A program made the position numbers and the translations under genes. From the NCBI GenBank assembly GCA_001695595.3, contig MBPM02000045.1, positions 434,001-498,000 on the forward strand: a stretch of 64,000 bases of DNA. The letters run 5' to 3'. The stretch's first letter is position 1, and each line of letters starts with the position of its first letter. This document shows, piece by piece, positions 12,259-22,892 of the stretch. The DNA comes from Plasmopara viticola. Lineage: Eukaryota > Oomycota > Peronosporomycetes > Peronosporales > Peronosporaceae. The notes below the pieces were generated by a model, which was not told where the DNA came from, ran no database searches, and saw only the letters and a list, made by a program, of their open reading frames with translations.

Positions 12259-12368
12259 GTCGCATTGTCAATAAGCAAGCTATGACAAATTGTCTTAACA
12301 TTGTCTTGCCTGGCTGTCTGGGATCCCAAGACGCTTGACTGAGTGGTAGTGTGATAACGCATTCGCAA
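12259..12368. other. Unassigned spacer
   Basis: Nothing recognisable was seen between the PIG-K fragment and the SINE-like element. Confidence 0.4.
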
Positions 12369-12681
12369 TGTATTGTATTGTATTGTATTACGTTATCGCG
12401 TTGCCAAGTTATGCACGTGCTAGGCTCAGTCTGGCTAGTCCACGGCATAGAGTGGTGTCCGCATACGTCGGGTCTCGTTCAGCGGGCAGTGCAGCCAGCA
12501 CCGAGGTCGTGAGAGTCTTCCATTGTTGTGTTTAGCTCTGACTTGGTAAGAGCCCAGGTGGCGCCCGGTGCTGGAGACCGTCGCATCGAGGGTGAGACTC
12601 GTTAGAGACCTGTGATGCCCGAGAGCACCTGCCCGAAGCGCGGGAGCAATTAGCCCCCACGCTTGGAAGGAGGGCGTCACC
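12369..12681 (-). mobile_element. SINE-like short retroelement with pentanucleotide tail
   Basis: This is one of four nearly full copies of an element of about 310 bp (others 16290-16612, 42226-42570, 60049-60370). In its sense (minus) direction it ends in a tail of repeated ACAAT units, like the ACATT tails of the other copies. This copy lacks the terminal GGAAAAGGTTGG at its 5-prime end. A tandem short-unit 3-prime tail and flanking duplications elsewhere point to target-primed retrotransposition. No reverse transcriptase is encoded. It could also be the 3-prime end of an unrecognised LINE. Confidence 0.65.
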
Positions 12682-12689
12682 TCATACGT

Positions 12690-13110
12690 ATGTATGTCGG
12701 TAAAAATAACGCTTAGTGGCGTGTCGAGCTTTTTATTATTAAAGCCCGGCTATTAAATCTTTTTGTCCCTTGCTACAGCATACTCGTATCTAGCAACTTC
12801 AGTGGCAGCCGCATCAATATATACTAAGCAGGCCATGCGGAAGCAGCGAAGCAACTTAACTAAAATCTCTACACCTTTTGAGACAGAATATTGGGCGAAA
12901 TCGTCAGCTCAACGCTCGTATCATGTCTGATCTGCACGACCAATGCGATCCGTTCGAGATTGTCGCTGGACTATAAAACGAGTACCACATCGCAGTGACT
13001 ATATATGCCTCATGCAAGGGAAATACTGACGTGTTGCTGTTGCGTTGCGTAAAAGCGTAAAGTTAAAGGCGCAATGCGAGGACAGAATACTCCAGGACAT
13101 TTATTAAATG
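12690..13110 (+). repeat. Flank repeat P, copy 2 (upstream of effector B)
   Basis: It matches 10880-11395 (same direction) and 63560-63960 (reverse). It contains the 'cgctcgtatcatgtctga' block, shared with the end of the window. No gene recognised. Confidence 0.55.
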
Positions 13111-13264
13111 ATCGATAGCAAGGTTTAGCACAGTAAAAACAACTCCTAGCCAGTAAGACCAGCGTCGCCAATAATTGCGTTGCTAGCTCACAATGATCTC
13201 ATATATCGGTCTACGAGATCATCGTGAGTCCGAAACGTTAATAAAACACTGCATGGTGCACTGC

Positions 13265-14052
13265 ACATTTGCTATTGTACAATTGATCAGCAGCCGCGTC
13301 GCGTCGGCGTCATCGTTGCTCGCTATCTCAAACACGTATATATGAAGTTCTTGAATGCACAATGCTCAGCACGTTCGTCCTCGTAATATTACCTTGGTGG
13401 CATCAATTCGCAGCGACTGTTGCCGCATCTTCTGCATTTATCCCTCGATATGAAAATCTTCTATGGGTAAGTTATTTGAATCTGATTTATCCTTGTAATC
13501 TTAGGGTTTGTCCGCAACTCGACAGCTTCGCAAACGTGTGAGCTTGCTTGATTGAAAAATCAGTGAGATTAAAGGAGAAGGCGAATGACACAAACACATC
13601 CGAGTACTGATACTTGGGGTTTCAAATGCGGTACACATTGGCACTGCTTTGTTGAGATCAAGACCGCGTGATTTATGATCGCCATAAATCTGAGGAAAGC
13701 ATTCGCTGTGTTAGAACGCAAAAGGCTGCCTCTATCTGATGCTCTGAATATACCTCATCTGATCGGTCAGCAGCTCATTGTTGAATACAACTCAGTATTT
13801 CAGATAGTACGTACTCATTCTTTATCAGAGTTTAAATCTTAATATTACATTTCATCAAAGCTGACATGAAATTGCGCTACTTAACTTAATTGTACTTAAC
13901 GTTAACTTAGCAAGCGAAAAAACACTCAATCTCATTAAGCAACGAGAGGAGCTGTGAACCCATCTAATGACATTTAATGGATACATGTCTATTGCACCGT
14001 ATGTATGAGCTAAATAATGATCCGCAGGCAGCAAATGCTCTTCCTTAACTTG
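13265..14052 (+). repeat. Duplicated upstream flank of effector B
   Basis: The first part (13265-13400) is a decayed minus-strand copy of the gene-like fragment at 11410-11566. Then comes a plus-strand frame (FAATVAASSAFIP) that ends before GGTAAGT, and from 13660 a block matching 22440-22864 almost base for base. I saw no gene of its own here. The flank has been copied together with the effector. Confidence 0.6.
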
Positions 14053-14066
14053 TCATTACTCAATTT
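14053..14066 (+). promoter_or_regulatory. Oomycete initiator-like element of effector B
   Basis: TCATTACTCAATTT ends 14 bases before the ATG and matches the oomycete initiator pattern (about CTCATTYYNCAWTTT) with few mismatches. If used, the 5-prime UTR is only about 25 nt. The same 14-mer lies before effector D. Confidence 0.6.
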
Positions 14067-14080
14067 GTCTTTCTCAAGCA

Positions 14081-15649
14081 ATGCTCAAGCCTAAATTTCT
14101 ACGCCGTTACATGTTGCTATCGTGTTTCGCACTCGTGGCATGTACCAAGACCATGATTGCGGTGGATGGCCAAGCCCCGAGTCACGTGAGGAGCTTGTCA
14201 GTAGAAAATCCTCAATCAGGCCACTTTGAGGAAAGGATTTTGGATACATTCATCGAAAAGGGTGTATTGCAGCTGGAGAAATGGTCGCCAAGTCTGCGTT
14301 TAAGTCTCTCTTCTGACAAAGAGAAAGTGATCAACAAATATTTCGAGGAATTAGACGTAAAGTCTGCAAAGGGGAATTTATTCGCAAGTGAGCAGTATCG
14401 AAAGTGGGCAAGGCGTGTCCTTGGCGCCTACAAAAAGTCTGCGAAGGCTTATATGGCCTTGTTCCACGAACTCAAAAACCATTACGACGACTATGAGCTG
14501 GCCACACTTGTACTACAAGGTCTAGCGTCCCAAAAGACGGAAGCCGTAGCCAAAAAATATTACGACCTTCAGATAGAAGATTGGATAGCGAACAAGAAAG
14601 ATCTTGAGGTCTTTCGTGCCTTAAAACTTGATGCCAACGAGGGCAGCGTATTCAAGAACCCGCTCTTGGAGACATATGTCTCGTTTGCTCGTCAGCTTCC
14701 TCGAACAAATGAAGCAGACGAGCAGACAGTATGCGATGAATTGTATCGTGCGCTAGAGCAAAACTTTGGCGTTGCTCGCTTGGCTGAAATGCTTGGAGCT
14801 CCGAATGTTGATCTTCACGAAAAAAGCGTTGGCGGCAGGGTGATGAACGCGCTGTTTCGGGACATAGACTCGGGAACGCCAAAGGGCTCATTTGACTACG
14901 TGAAGAATGTTTTCAACGATAATGCCGTTGTAGATTCTTCAGCTGTCAGCATCTGGCTTTCTTACGCCAAACAGTCGTTGAAGAGACGAGATTTCAAGAA
15001 ATTGGTGACGGGCATGATTGACGACTTGTGGAACCAGCGCGATCATAAAGTCAAGGCCCTTGCTACCATCATTGCGGCAGCGCAAGCGGACGCGAGCACG
15101 CGTGGAGTTGCTTCAATCACATTGGATAAGCTGTTTGTAGAGTGGAAGGAGAAAAAACAAACGTCACGCGATGTACTTCACATTCTCGGGCTTGAACCGC
15201 CAGGAATGAAAGCTGAGGACATGACGGATAATCCATTGTTGGCGACGTGGTTTGCGTTTGTAGCGCGACGGCATGCTGACGATGCCAAATTATTAATAAC
15301 ATTGCTAAACCAATTGACTGAGGAACAATTAGCGAGCATATTATTCATAAGGACAGCCAACCCAATCATCAAACTTCGTGTCTCCAGCGTGAAATCGGCA
15401 CTCTTCAACAAATGGAAAGCGGAGGGCGTCGGCATCAAGGATGCTTTTGTACGTCTTAAACTGCATAAAGCTGGCGAAAATCTTTTTACGCACCCGGCGT
15501 TCGATGTCTGGTATTGGTATGTCCTTCAAGACTACGACAGTAGATCCGATGCACTAGTTGCGCAGATCGTAAAAACGTACTACCGTGATTCCGATTCGCT
15601 TCTAGATATGGTGAACAACACTAAAAAAAGGCTACTCGGGCGCGAATAG
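14081..15649 (+). CDS. WY/LWY-repeat RxLR-dEER-like secreted effector B (intact)
   Basis: An uninterrupted 522-aa reading frame starts at MLKPKFLRRY. A hydrophobic signal peptide covers about residues 1-28. RSLS at 37-40 occupies the RxLR position, with the last arginine lost, and EER is at 50-52. Five helical repeat units follow at roughly 84-173, 174-275, 276-361, 362-450 and 454-514. Unit 1 has W109 and Y117 in the WY spacing. The last unit has the LWY signature LHKAGENLFTHPAF followed by VWYWYV. Tandem WY-LWY chains are the architecture of Phytophthora PSR2-type effectors. The start is supported by identical N-termini in all four paralogs and by the initiator element at 14053. The protein is predicted to be secreted and to act inside plant cells; no specific host target can be read from the sequence. 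No intron is seen. Confidence 0.85.
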   Translation: MLKPKFLRRYMLLSCFALVACTKTMIAVDGQAPSHVRSLSVENPQSGHFEERILDTFIEKGVLQLEKWSPSLRLSLSSDKEKVINKYFEELDVKSAKGNLFASEQYRKWARRVLGAYKKSAKAYMALFHELKNHYDDYELATLVLQGLASQKTEAVAKKYYDLQIEDWIANKKDLEVFRALKLDANEGSVFKNPLLETYVSFARQLPRTNEADEQTVCDELYRALEQNFGVARLAEMLGAPNVDLHEKSVGGRVMNALFRDIDSGTPKGSFDYVKNVFNDNAVVDSSAVSIWLSYAKQSLKRRDFKKLVTGMIDDLWNQRDHKVKALATIIAAAQADASTRGVASITLDKLFVEWKEKKQTSRDVLHILGLEPPGMKAEDMTDNPLLATWFAFVARRHADDAKLLITLLNQLTEEQLASILFIRTANPIIKLRVSSVKSALFNKWKAEGVGIKDAFVRLKLHKAGENLFTHPAFDVWYWYVLQDYDSRSDALVAQIVKTYYRDSDSLLDMVNNTKKRLLGRE

Positions 15650-16280
15650 CTTTGCTAGAATGTTAAAGCCAAACGAAATTAGCGCATCGTCGTAATCTAC
15701 ATACGTTGCGAGCCAGTCAGTCCGATTATGAGTGACGATGACGAGTCTAGGAGAATTCAGTCGCGTTTTCTCTTGGTAATCTTTGCTTAGTACGTTTGGC
15801 ATATAGGTTTTAATTATTTGACTTGTGTGAATTCATTGCCGCACTCTTCTAATCTTGCTTTTAGAATCAGTTCAATGTCCATCAATTGTAAGAATTATCA
15901 TGTCATGATCTTGAAGAATACGGACGATCTGTGTCCTAAATTGCGCTGATACCAGACTCTTGCTTTGATCTTGTTACATACAGATATTACCTCAAATGCG
16001 CGTGGACGTCAACACTTGCATGATACTAGATGTAATTGTATCTGCTCAGAATTTGTACTGCATTTGCAATGACAAGAGTCGTACAAATCATCAAGCGTTG
16101 TTAGATATCAATCCAAGTTTGGTACGATATCTGCCGTTGCAAGTTTTATATTGACACAGTACTACAGGTAAGGACTTTTCTTCATCATTTGTAAAGAACG
16201 ACTCGAATTGCTTCGAGACATACCGTTCACAAAAAATAAGAGTTCTTTCTTGGGACCAAACTTCAACTTTTATGTAAAGG
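15650..16280 (+). repeat. Shared 3-prime flank of effector B
   Basis: No gene seen. It matches the sequence after effectors A, C and D. For example 'gacttgtgtgaattcattgccg' near 15822 recurs at 52067-52088, and the 'gagacataccgttcac' block near 16217 recurs in reverse near 60460. Confidence 0.65.
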
Positions 16281-16289
16281 CGAATGTAT

Positions 16290-16612
16290 TATGTGTTATG
16301 TATTACGTTATCGCGTTGCCAAGTTATGCACGTGCAAGGCTCAGTCTGGCTAGTCCACGGCATAGAGTGGTGTCCGCATACGTCGGGTCGCGTTCTGCGG
16401 GCAGTGCAGCCAGCACCGAGGTCGTGAGGGTCTTCCATTATTTTGTTTAGCTCTGACTTGGTAAGAGCCCAAGTGGCGCCCGGTGCTGGAGACCGTCGCG
16501 TCGAGGGTGAGACTCGTTAGAGACCTGCAGATGCCCGAGAGCACCTGCCCGAAGCGCGGGAGCAATTAGCCCCCACGCTTGGAAGGAGGGCGTCACCCCA
16601 ACCTTTTCCAAG
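16290..16612 (-). mobile_element. SINE-like short retroelement with target-site duplication
   Basis: A near-complete copy of the family is flanked by the direct repeat CGAATGTAT (16281-16289 and 16616-16624), a target-site duplication. In the sense (minus) direction it starts GGAAAAGGTTGG and ends in a degenerate ACATA/ACATT-like tail. It sits in the repeat that follows effector B, about 15-20 bases from the homologous position hit by the copy at 60049, but in the opposite relative orientation. Confidence 0.75.
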
Positions 16613-16624
16613 AGACGAATGTAT

Positions 16625-17120
16625 AGTAGTCATATATTCATCCTTAACGCTAAGTCTCTAACGATCTCTATGAAGGTTGAAATGTACAGAAAAGATGTCG
16701 ATGCTTTGATACTTGACCATGACATTGCGCATATGACGACTGGATCTCTTCGAGACCATCGATCTCCCCAATGTAAAAATGACAGCGTATGGCGCTTATT
16801 GACCAACGAGGGGCGACTCTTCTTCGATAAAGAAGGCCCGAAGGAGCTACTTTGGTAATCGAAGATAGTGTACGGCTTTACATCCATGAAGAGGTTACCG
16901 GTACGGCCGAAGGTTAGACAAGCCTGAAACTATACCTTTAGTAAATGCTCTATCCAAGCTCGACGAGACGTCCATAGTAAAAACTGACGTAAAATACAAG
17001 CCAATAAAATGGAATGCTTTTGCCAGTGCAATATGGCCATGCCTTATCGGTGAGCTAGCTCATGTCACAACTGCGATTTCGTCTGGATTGGATACAAATG
17101 CGGCGCGAAAGTGCGAGATG
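16625..17120 (-). mobile_element. Inverted end fragment of the Gypsy relic
   Basis: Read on the minus strand this matches the last part of Gypsy copy III (about 41730-42220), including 'ggtatagtttcaggcttgtct' and 'catatgtcatctcgc'. It gives effector B the same neighbour, in mirror image, that effector D has at 60.0 kb. It joins copy II in inverted order near 17125. No gene seen. Confidence 0.6.
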
Positions 17121-17912
17121 ACATATGCGTTGCTTTAGTAGTCAGTCCTGGGCACTGTCTAAGCTTTCAGAGCGAATGAGCCATGCCGACCCGCTTGACC
17201 TTCCCGTGACACAGCTGATATACAGCATTTCGCTCGAAGACGACAATTTCATGCATAGCTGTTCTGACGCAAACTCTGCTCGCTCCTATAGACTTTACAA
17301 GGCAAGCTTTTAAGGTCACGACGACCCGACGACTTTTTACCGACAACGAAAATGTGTCCATGTGGCATTTGAGATTAATGGCCTCGGCTGCTTTGGAATC
17401 AGAGACTGTGCACCGAGAAAGTAAAAACTGATTAGTCTAGGCCAGCGCTTAACTCATACAGAAATCGTAAAATTGGCTTGTATAGTGCTGAATATGCGGA
17501 TCGCGTAAATTTTTTTAGTACAACTATAGAAGTTTGTTGAGGGAAATGCTTCTTTTGCAAGCATTAAAAATGTCTTCGGTAGGTCCCAGTTCTATGGCCC
17601 GAGTCATACAAATCGGTTAAGCAGATTTTGTGACGGTTCTGACTAGACCATCGAATTCCCGTCACTCCAACCCAATGAATATGAACGAAAGCGAGCTGTC
17701 TTGATTGTGTCTTGGCAGATTATGTCTGCCGGATAAAACTAACCCGTTCTTGGCAAGATATTGTTTGCCATGAAGAAAACAATGCTTAAATTTTAAATGC
17801 AGCTTTTGGGCTATGAGTTCTTTATAGTCGATTTAATCCACACATTCCTGGAGATGGCCATCTTGCCCCAAAAAAGACAAATTGGGTTTAATTCTTCGCA
17901 AACTATATCTTC

Positions 17913-17975
17913 CGTATTGAACACAAGTCTGGAAACTGCACTGTGTTCGCCGACACGCTTTCGCGCAGCTCAGAC
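17913..17975 (+). pseudogene. Gypsy RNase H C-terminal remnant (copy II)
   Basis: The frame reads RIEHKSGNC then VFADTLSRSSD, matching the end of Ty3/Gypsy RNase H (xIxHxxGxxNxxADxLSR). This is the clearest of the copies because the final arginine is kept. Confidence 0.7.
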
Positions 17976-18299
17976 TAAAAGTGTGTTTATAACAGCAGAA
18001 TTGTAAGCTTTATAGATGGGCAAAAAAAAGATGCAAAAGTTATGCCTTGTTTGCAATAGTCTATTGCGGCTAAAGGTGCTAAAGCTGAGAAAATGAGCCT
18101 TCGACAGTGACAATGATTGCAACGCTACAAGAGTACAAAAAACTTGTTCTACAATAGGCCAAACAGAAGATCCATCGTGAGTCGCTATTTTTTATCTTGA
18201 AGACCTGGTGTACTACTTACACATAATCTTTTTGAGCGGTTCTTTTTGTTGCGAGCAGACATTTTGTGTGGTCCTCACAATAAGATTGAGTAGACGAGG

Positions 18300-18420
18300 A
18301 TGCAAGGAGCTGTGACTTCTGCTTAAAGGTCAAATTTGCGGCTTACGCGCGAACTCCTTTGCAAAAGCTGCTGGAGTAGGCAAATTATTGCATGTCCATA
18401 ACGGCTCGATTTTGTCGTTG
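18300..18420 (+). pseudogene. Gypsy integrase zinc-binding remnant (copy II)
   Basis: The frame reads SCDFCLKVKFAAYA with the CxxC pair at 18311-18322. It is the same position and wording as copies III and IV (SCDICQKVKFAAYA). Confidence 0.6.
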
Positions 18421-18909
18421 GCTTTGCGAAGTTTTTGGCATCATGAGCGTAGCCCCGCCTCAACAGGATAATGCAGCAGTACCTGCTAAAGCCAGTATAA
18501 ATAATAAATAAGCAGCAACGAATTTTAAATTTACGAACACGATCGTCCAGAAAAATGTGGTCTCGCGGTTAAGCAACGCATTCACGCAAACGCTGCTCCA
18601 CAATCTCAACGTAGTACAATACACAGAAAGTAACATGTTTCCTTGAAAATTATGTTCGTATGTCTTGAACGAACAATTCTGAATCTTTTGACGTGCTGTT
18701 TTTTCAGCAGAGTCATTTAATTGTTTTTGTAAGGATATTGGCCTCAAATTAGAGACCTTGGTGGAGAAGATTTAAAGCTTTCCTTTAAATTTTCGATAAA
18801 CACCTGCATCTAAGAGCTGGCAAAGTCAAAGGAAATTTATTGCAAAACAAGTAAGCACCGTAAATATGGAAACCAAGCATATCAAACAATAAATAGCGTA
18901 TCAGCTTTG

Positions 18910-19140
18910 AATGTGGCATCTCAGCACACATATTGTGCTGTGAGCCTACGATCACACGGTTGGTCCTTTCTGTCTGACCATTATGGAAGCTGATGAACCA
19001 GCTTCATGAATATGTTTCAAACGCCACTGCTCTCGCTGCTAATCCCACGCAATACATGACTGCTCTCCAGTCAAACGCTTGAGTCTGGTGAGCCAGAGAA
19101 CAGGTGAGCCAGAGAACATGATCAACATCCTTGATGAGTT
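18910..19140 (-). pseudogene. Gypsy integrase core remnant, inverted (copy II)
   Basis: On the minus strand the frame reads HNGQTERTNRV followed by NMCAEMPH. This fits the HPQTDGQTERVNR segment that follows the D,D35E centre of Gypsy integrases. The strand is opposite to the RNase H and zinc-binding remnants of the same copy. Confidence 0.6.
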
Positions 19141-20569
19141 TTCAGAGCACGAAGAGCAGGGAACTGAAACTTAGTTTAATTGATTTTGTTTCTACGACCA
19201 AACTGTAAGTTCGTGACCAACAAAGTTGCTGTGAACGAGGTGAAAGCTACGATAATTACCATTATGCCTATAGCATTGGGGCTGCGGCCTCGACGTATGC
19301 TCAGCATGAGCTACGTGCAGCCTAGGAGCCAGTTCGATAGCTCCGTAGAACTTTTCCTATGTGGACTAATGCACTCCTTTAGATCGAAAAAGCGGAGGCT
19401 CGTATCAAACATCGGATGCTGTACGCGTTGTACTTGCGCTTCAAAAATTGTCTTGGTTTGGAAAGGATTTTGAGTGCCACATACAAAAGCACTGAAGCTA
19501 TACTCGTTTCTTTCACGAAGCGTCAGCTTTAACAAGTCGGTGGTCATATGAAGAGTCACATTTGCCAATTTTTTTGGTAGGCTAAAAATCGTCGTTGACT
19601 GCCAGTAGACTCTTAAATTTGCGACATATATAAGCAACGTCATGTTTTCGTGAGCACTGCTGGACGAGGGACCTTTAGTAGCGTTCAAAAGGGACCTCGA
19701 GATGAGCTCAATTTCAGTCATCTCTAGTGGCGTGATTTCCTGAAGACCCGATTGAAAGCATGAAAACTTGCTTAAGTGAGTCCTCATACCTCCGAGTGGG
19801 AATTCCCCTTCTACTTTACCGAAAAGAGATTTGATCTCGACGTCCGTGTCGCGCGAGAGTACTTTCCGCGTGATAGTGGCGGTAATTATTTTAACCAAAG
19901 AGAGAGAGAAAAAGGACGATGTCCTACCATCGAGTGTCGCACAGCGTACTCTTTGCTATGATGTTACTCGCGATCGACATCCTTCGGATGCGCTTCAGGG
20001 CCTAATAAATCGTGACACTGATTCTTTCAACCGTTTCAACCAAAACAGGCACTAAGTGCCTTCCCTAGCTTCAAGATCACAACCCGAATTTTATATTTAA
20101 TCCAAACGAGGTCGCAGTTGCGACATGAGCTAGCTCACTGGTAGGGCAACGCCATATTGCACTGACAAAAGCATACCATTCTATTGGCGTGTATTTTACG
20201 TCAATTTTTACTATGAACATCTTGTCGATCTTGAACAGAGAATATACTTATGGTAGATTTCAGGCTTGTCTAGCATTCAGCCGTACCAATCACCCCTTTA
20301 TATGGTATATAGCCGTGCACTATCGTCAATTACCCCCGCGTCTCCTTCGGGCCTTCTCCATCGAAGAAAAACGCCCCTTGCTGCTCGTTTAGAGCCATAC
20401 GCTGCCATTCTAACATTGAGGAGATCGATGATTTAGAAGTGATCTACTTTTCGTACTTGCAATGTCATGATCGACTATTGAAGCATCGACGTCTTACCTG
20501 TACATTTTTAACCTACATATAAATCGTCAAAGACTTACTTTAAGGACGATAGCATGACTAAAATACATA

Positions 20570-21070
20570 CTTCTTGATACATTGTAAGTCGTCCTTGCGT
20601 AAAGGTCTTGTACAATAATTGATTGACTCCAAAGAGAATGTTCTTTGAAACAATTAAAGGATGAAAAGCTCAATTTGTTTGTTCTTTACAAATAAAGTCT
20701 TTACCTATAGGGCACTGTCAAGATCTAGCAACGGCAGATATCGCGCCAAACTTGAATCGAAATCTAACAATGCTCGATTATTTGTGCGACTCCTGTCATT
20801 GAAAATGCAGTACAAAGTATGAGCATACACAATAACATCTAGATGAAAGAAAATTATGCAAATGTTGAAGTATTTCTTTATTACCTTGGAGGTACACGGG
20901 TAAGTGGTATATCTGTATGTAACAAGCTCAAAACAACAGTCTGAAGTCAGCGCAATTTATGATGTAGATTACACTGATCATCCGTATTCGCCAAGATCTT
21001 GACATAATCACTATTAGATATTGAAGTGATTCTAAAAGCAAGATGCACCAGAGTACGACAATTACTTCAT
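20570..21070 (+). repeat. Effector 3-prime flank without an effector
   Basis: It matches 60385-60990, the sequence between Gypsy copy IV and effector D: 'cgccaaacttgaatcgaaat', 'gtcagcgcaa', 'ccgtattcg'. No effector coding sequence follows; the sequence instead passes into the inverted repeat at 21070. No gene seen. Confidence 0.55.
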
Positions 21071-22300
21071 ATAAGTCAGATTTTGTGGCTACAAGTATGT
21101 GTGTGGAAGATTAATTTTAAAAACGTCAAAAGCTTAAGTGAAAGCAAAGTATTGCAGAGTTATTCGTTGGCCATATGAGCATGATCAACGTTATGCAGAT
21201 AGCTTTGGTGGGTTGAGGTGCTACGCAAAGGAGAACAAAAAAGTTGTGCATAGACTGCGGGAAACTTAGACCGCGTTTACATGTAATTCTGCGGCACAGA
21301 TAGAAGCGAAGCGTGATGAGCCTGAACTCGATGCCAAGACACAATCTGCTTTTAGGCTAGCTGCAGCACATTTAATGTGACCCAATACAAACACTGTAGT
21401 TATGAAGGTGCACTTATATATACGTGGCGATACATGCCTTTAATGGTGTCTTTTGATGAAAAGCTAATGTATCCGTACTACTGGCCAGCGAAATAAATCC
21501 GTGTGATAAAAATTTAATAGGCGTAATAAATTCATTGGTTTATACCTTTTTCCAAATTAAATGGAAAAAATACTCCTTCAAATTAAAAAATGATGAAATA
21601 GCAAAAAAATGTACCTATCAATAAATATTTTTGCAACAATGGCAAATGTGTACATGTAAAAATAAAAAAAAAAAAGAATTTATACCTATCAATAGTAACT
21701 TTCCGCATGATTGCGTCACGGTCTTTTTGAAGGTTGCCAGCGGAGGCGACGGAATTACTACAATGTGCAACCAGGTGAGACTAAGTCAAACAGCACTTTG
21801 CACAGAGGTAGCGTGCAGAAAAAATTATGGTTGTGTGGTGATCGACTGTTTACTATATTTGGTGACCAACACACAAACGAGCTCTAGCATCTTCTTCTCT
21901 TTTTGTGACTGAATAAATCAGATTACACTTAACTTTTTAAAAATAAGTCGTATATTTGTACTTGGATGTTGTAAGGAAAGTCAGAGACCAGAAACAATTT
22001 CGGAGCATAAGGAGATCGATGTTTATCGATCGGTTGGTACGCGACCAGCCAGCATTCGCGGTCATTGACGCTTTAAATCCACAATAAAGTGATCTTTCTG
22101 ATGAACCGATTGACTTCTTTACCTACCAATCGATTTGGTATCGAACTTAATCGACCTCACCTATGGCACTGAAGTAAAGCCACGGGCCATGGTAGCTGCA
22201 GTCGGGCACAAAATCTAACGACATGGCCTTGATGTTGGTGGTGCACCATGAACTGAGAATGGGCATCATAGACTTGAAATAAAGTAGGGCTAGTAAATCC
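21070..22300 (-). repeat. Inverted copy of the repeat around the LINE insertion, with an empty target site
   Basis: Read on the minus strand it contains the equivalents of 24870-25020 (at 21420-21265) and 34155-34320 (at 21264-21060) joined without the LINE. The empty target is at 21251-21264 (minus: TTTCCCGCAGTCTA). The part 21960-22260 matches 34690-34980. The stretch 21470-21700 is very AT-rich with runs of A. No gene recognised. Confidence 0.55.
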
Positions 22301-22864
22301 TCTATGGATACGCTACCTGATTCTGATTTATCCGCGCTTCGCAAATGTGTGAGCTTGAACATTGTTTGATTGAAAATCAGTGAGATTAGAGGAGAAGGCT
22401 GACGACTGTGCGGTCACAAACACTTCCACGTCCGAATACTGATACATGGGGTTACAAATGCGGTACACATTGGCACGGCTTTGTTGAGACCAGGACCGTG
22501 TGATTTAATGATCGCCATTAATCTGAGGAAAGCATTCGCTGTATCGGAACGCAGACGGCTGCCTCTATCTGATGCTCTGGATATACACCATCTGATCGGT
22601 CAGCAGCTCATTCTTGAATACAATACAGTACATCAGATAGTACGCCCTCATTCTTTATCGAGGCTTAGATCGAAATATTTTGTTCATGCTGCCTGTCAAT
22701 TGTACTTAACGTTAACTTAGCAAACGAAAAAACCCTTAATCTCATTCAGCAACGAGAGGGGCTGTGAACCCATCTAATGGCATCTGATGGATACATGTCT
22801 ATTGCACCGTATGTTAATGAGCTGGATCGTGATCCGTGGGCAGCAAATGCTCTTCCGTCGCTTG
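22300..22864 (+). repeat. Duplicated upstream flank of effector C
   Basis: It matches the upstream flanks of effectors B and D. Open frames here (for example 22481-22720) are not kept open in the other copies and overlap the expected promoter, so none is called as a gene. Confidence 0.6.
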
Positions 22865-22878
22865 TCATTATTCAATTC
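22865..22878 (+). promoter_or_regulatory. Oomycete initiator-like element of effector C
   Basis: TCATTATTCAATTC lies 14 bases before the ATG at 22893, at the same distance as in effector B. It argues for 22893 as the start rather than the in-frame ATG at 22836, which lies upstream of the initiator. Confidence 0.55.
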
Positions 22879-22892
22879 GTCTTTCTCAAGAA

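Larger units (their letters stand above)
17130..20560 (+). mobile_element. Ty3/Gypsy relic, copy II (5-prime truncated)
   Basis: This is a decayed copy that starts at the part equivalent to 37.7 kb of copy III and runs to its end. It keeps RNase H (17913-17975), integrase zinc (18311-18322) and integrase core (18910-19140, minus) remnants. It lacks the dynein-carrying transposon present in copies III and IV and so preserves an empty site at about 18041-18075. A 195-aa open frame on the minus strand (19311-19898) is not open in copies III and IV and is probably chance. Confidence 0.65.

Noticed and set aside
17215..17270. Possible RT YxDD motif (SLEDDNFMHS)
   Set aside because: Spacing and neighbours do not show other RT motifs clearly; copy I does not support it.
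19311..19898. 195-aa minus-strand open frame in Gypsy copy II
   Set aside because: Homologous sequence in copies III and IV is not open and the protein resembles nothing known; probably chance.
22836..22892. In-frame upstream ATG that would add 19 residues to effector C
   Set aside because: It lies upstream of the initiator-like element, and all paralogs begin at MLKP.
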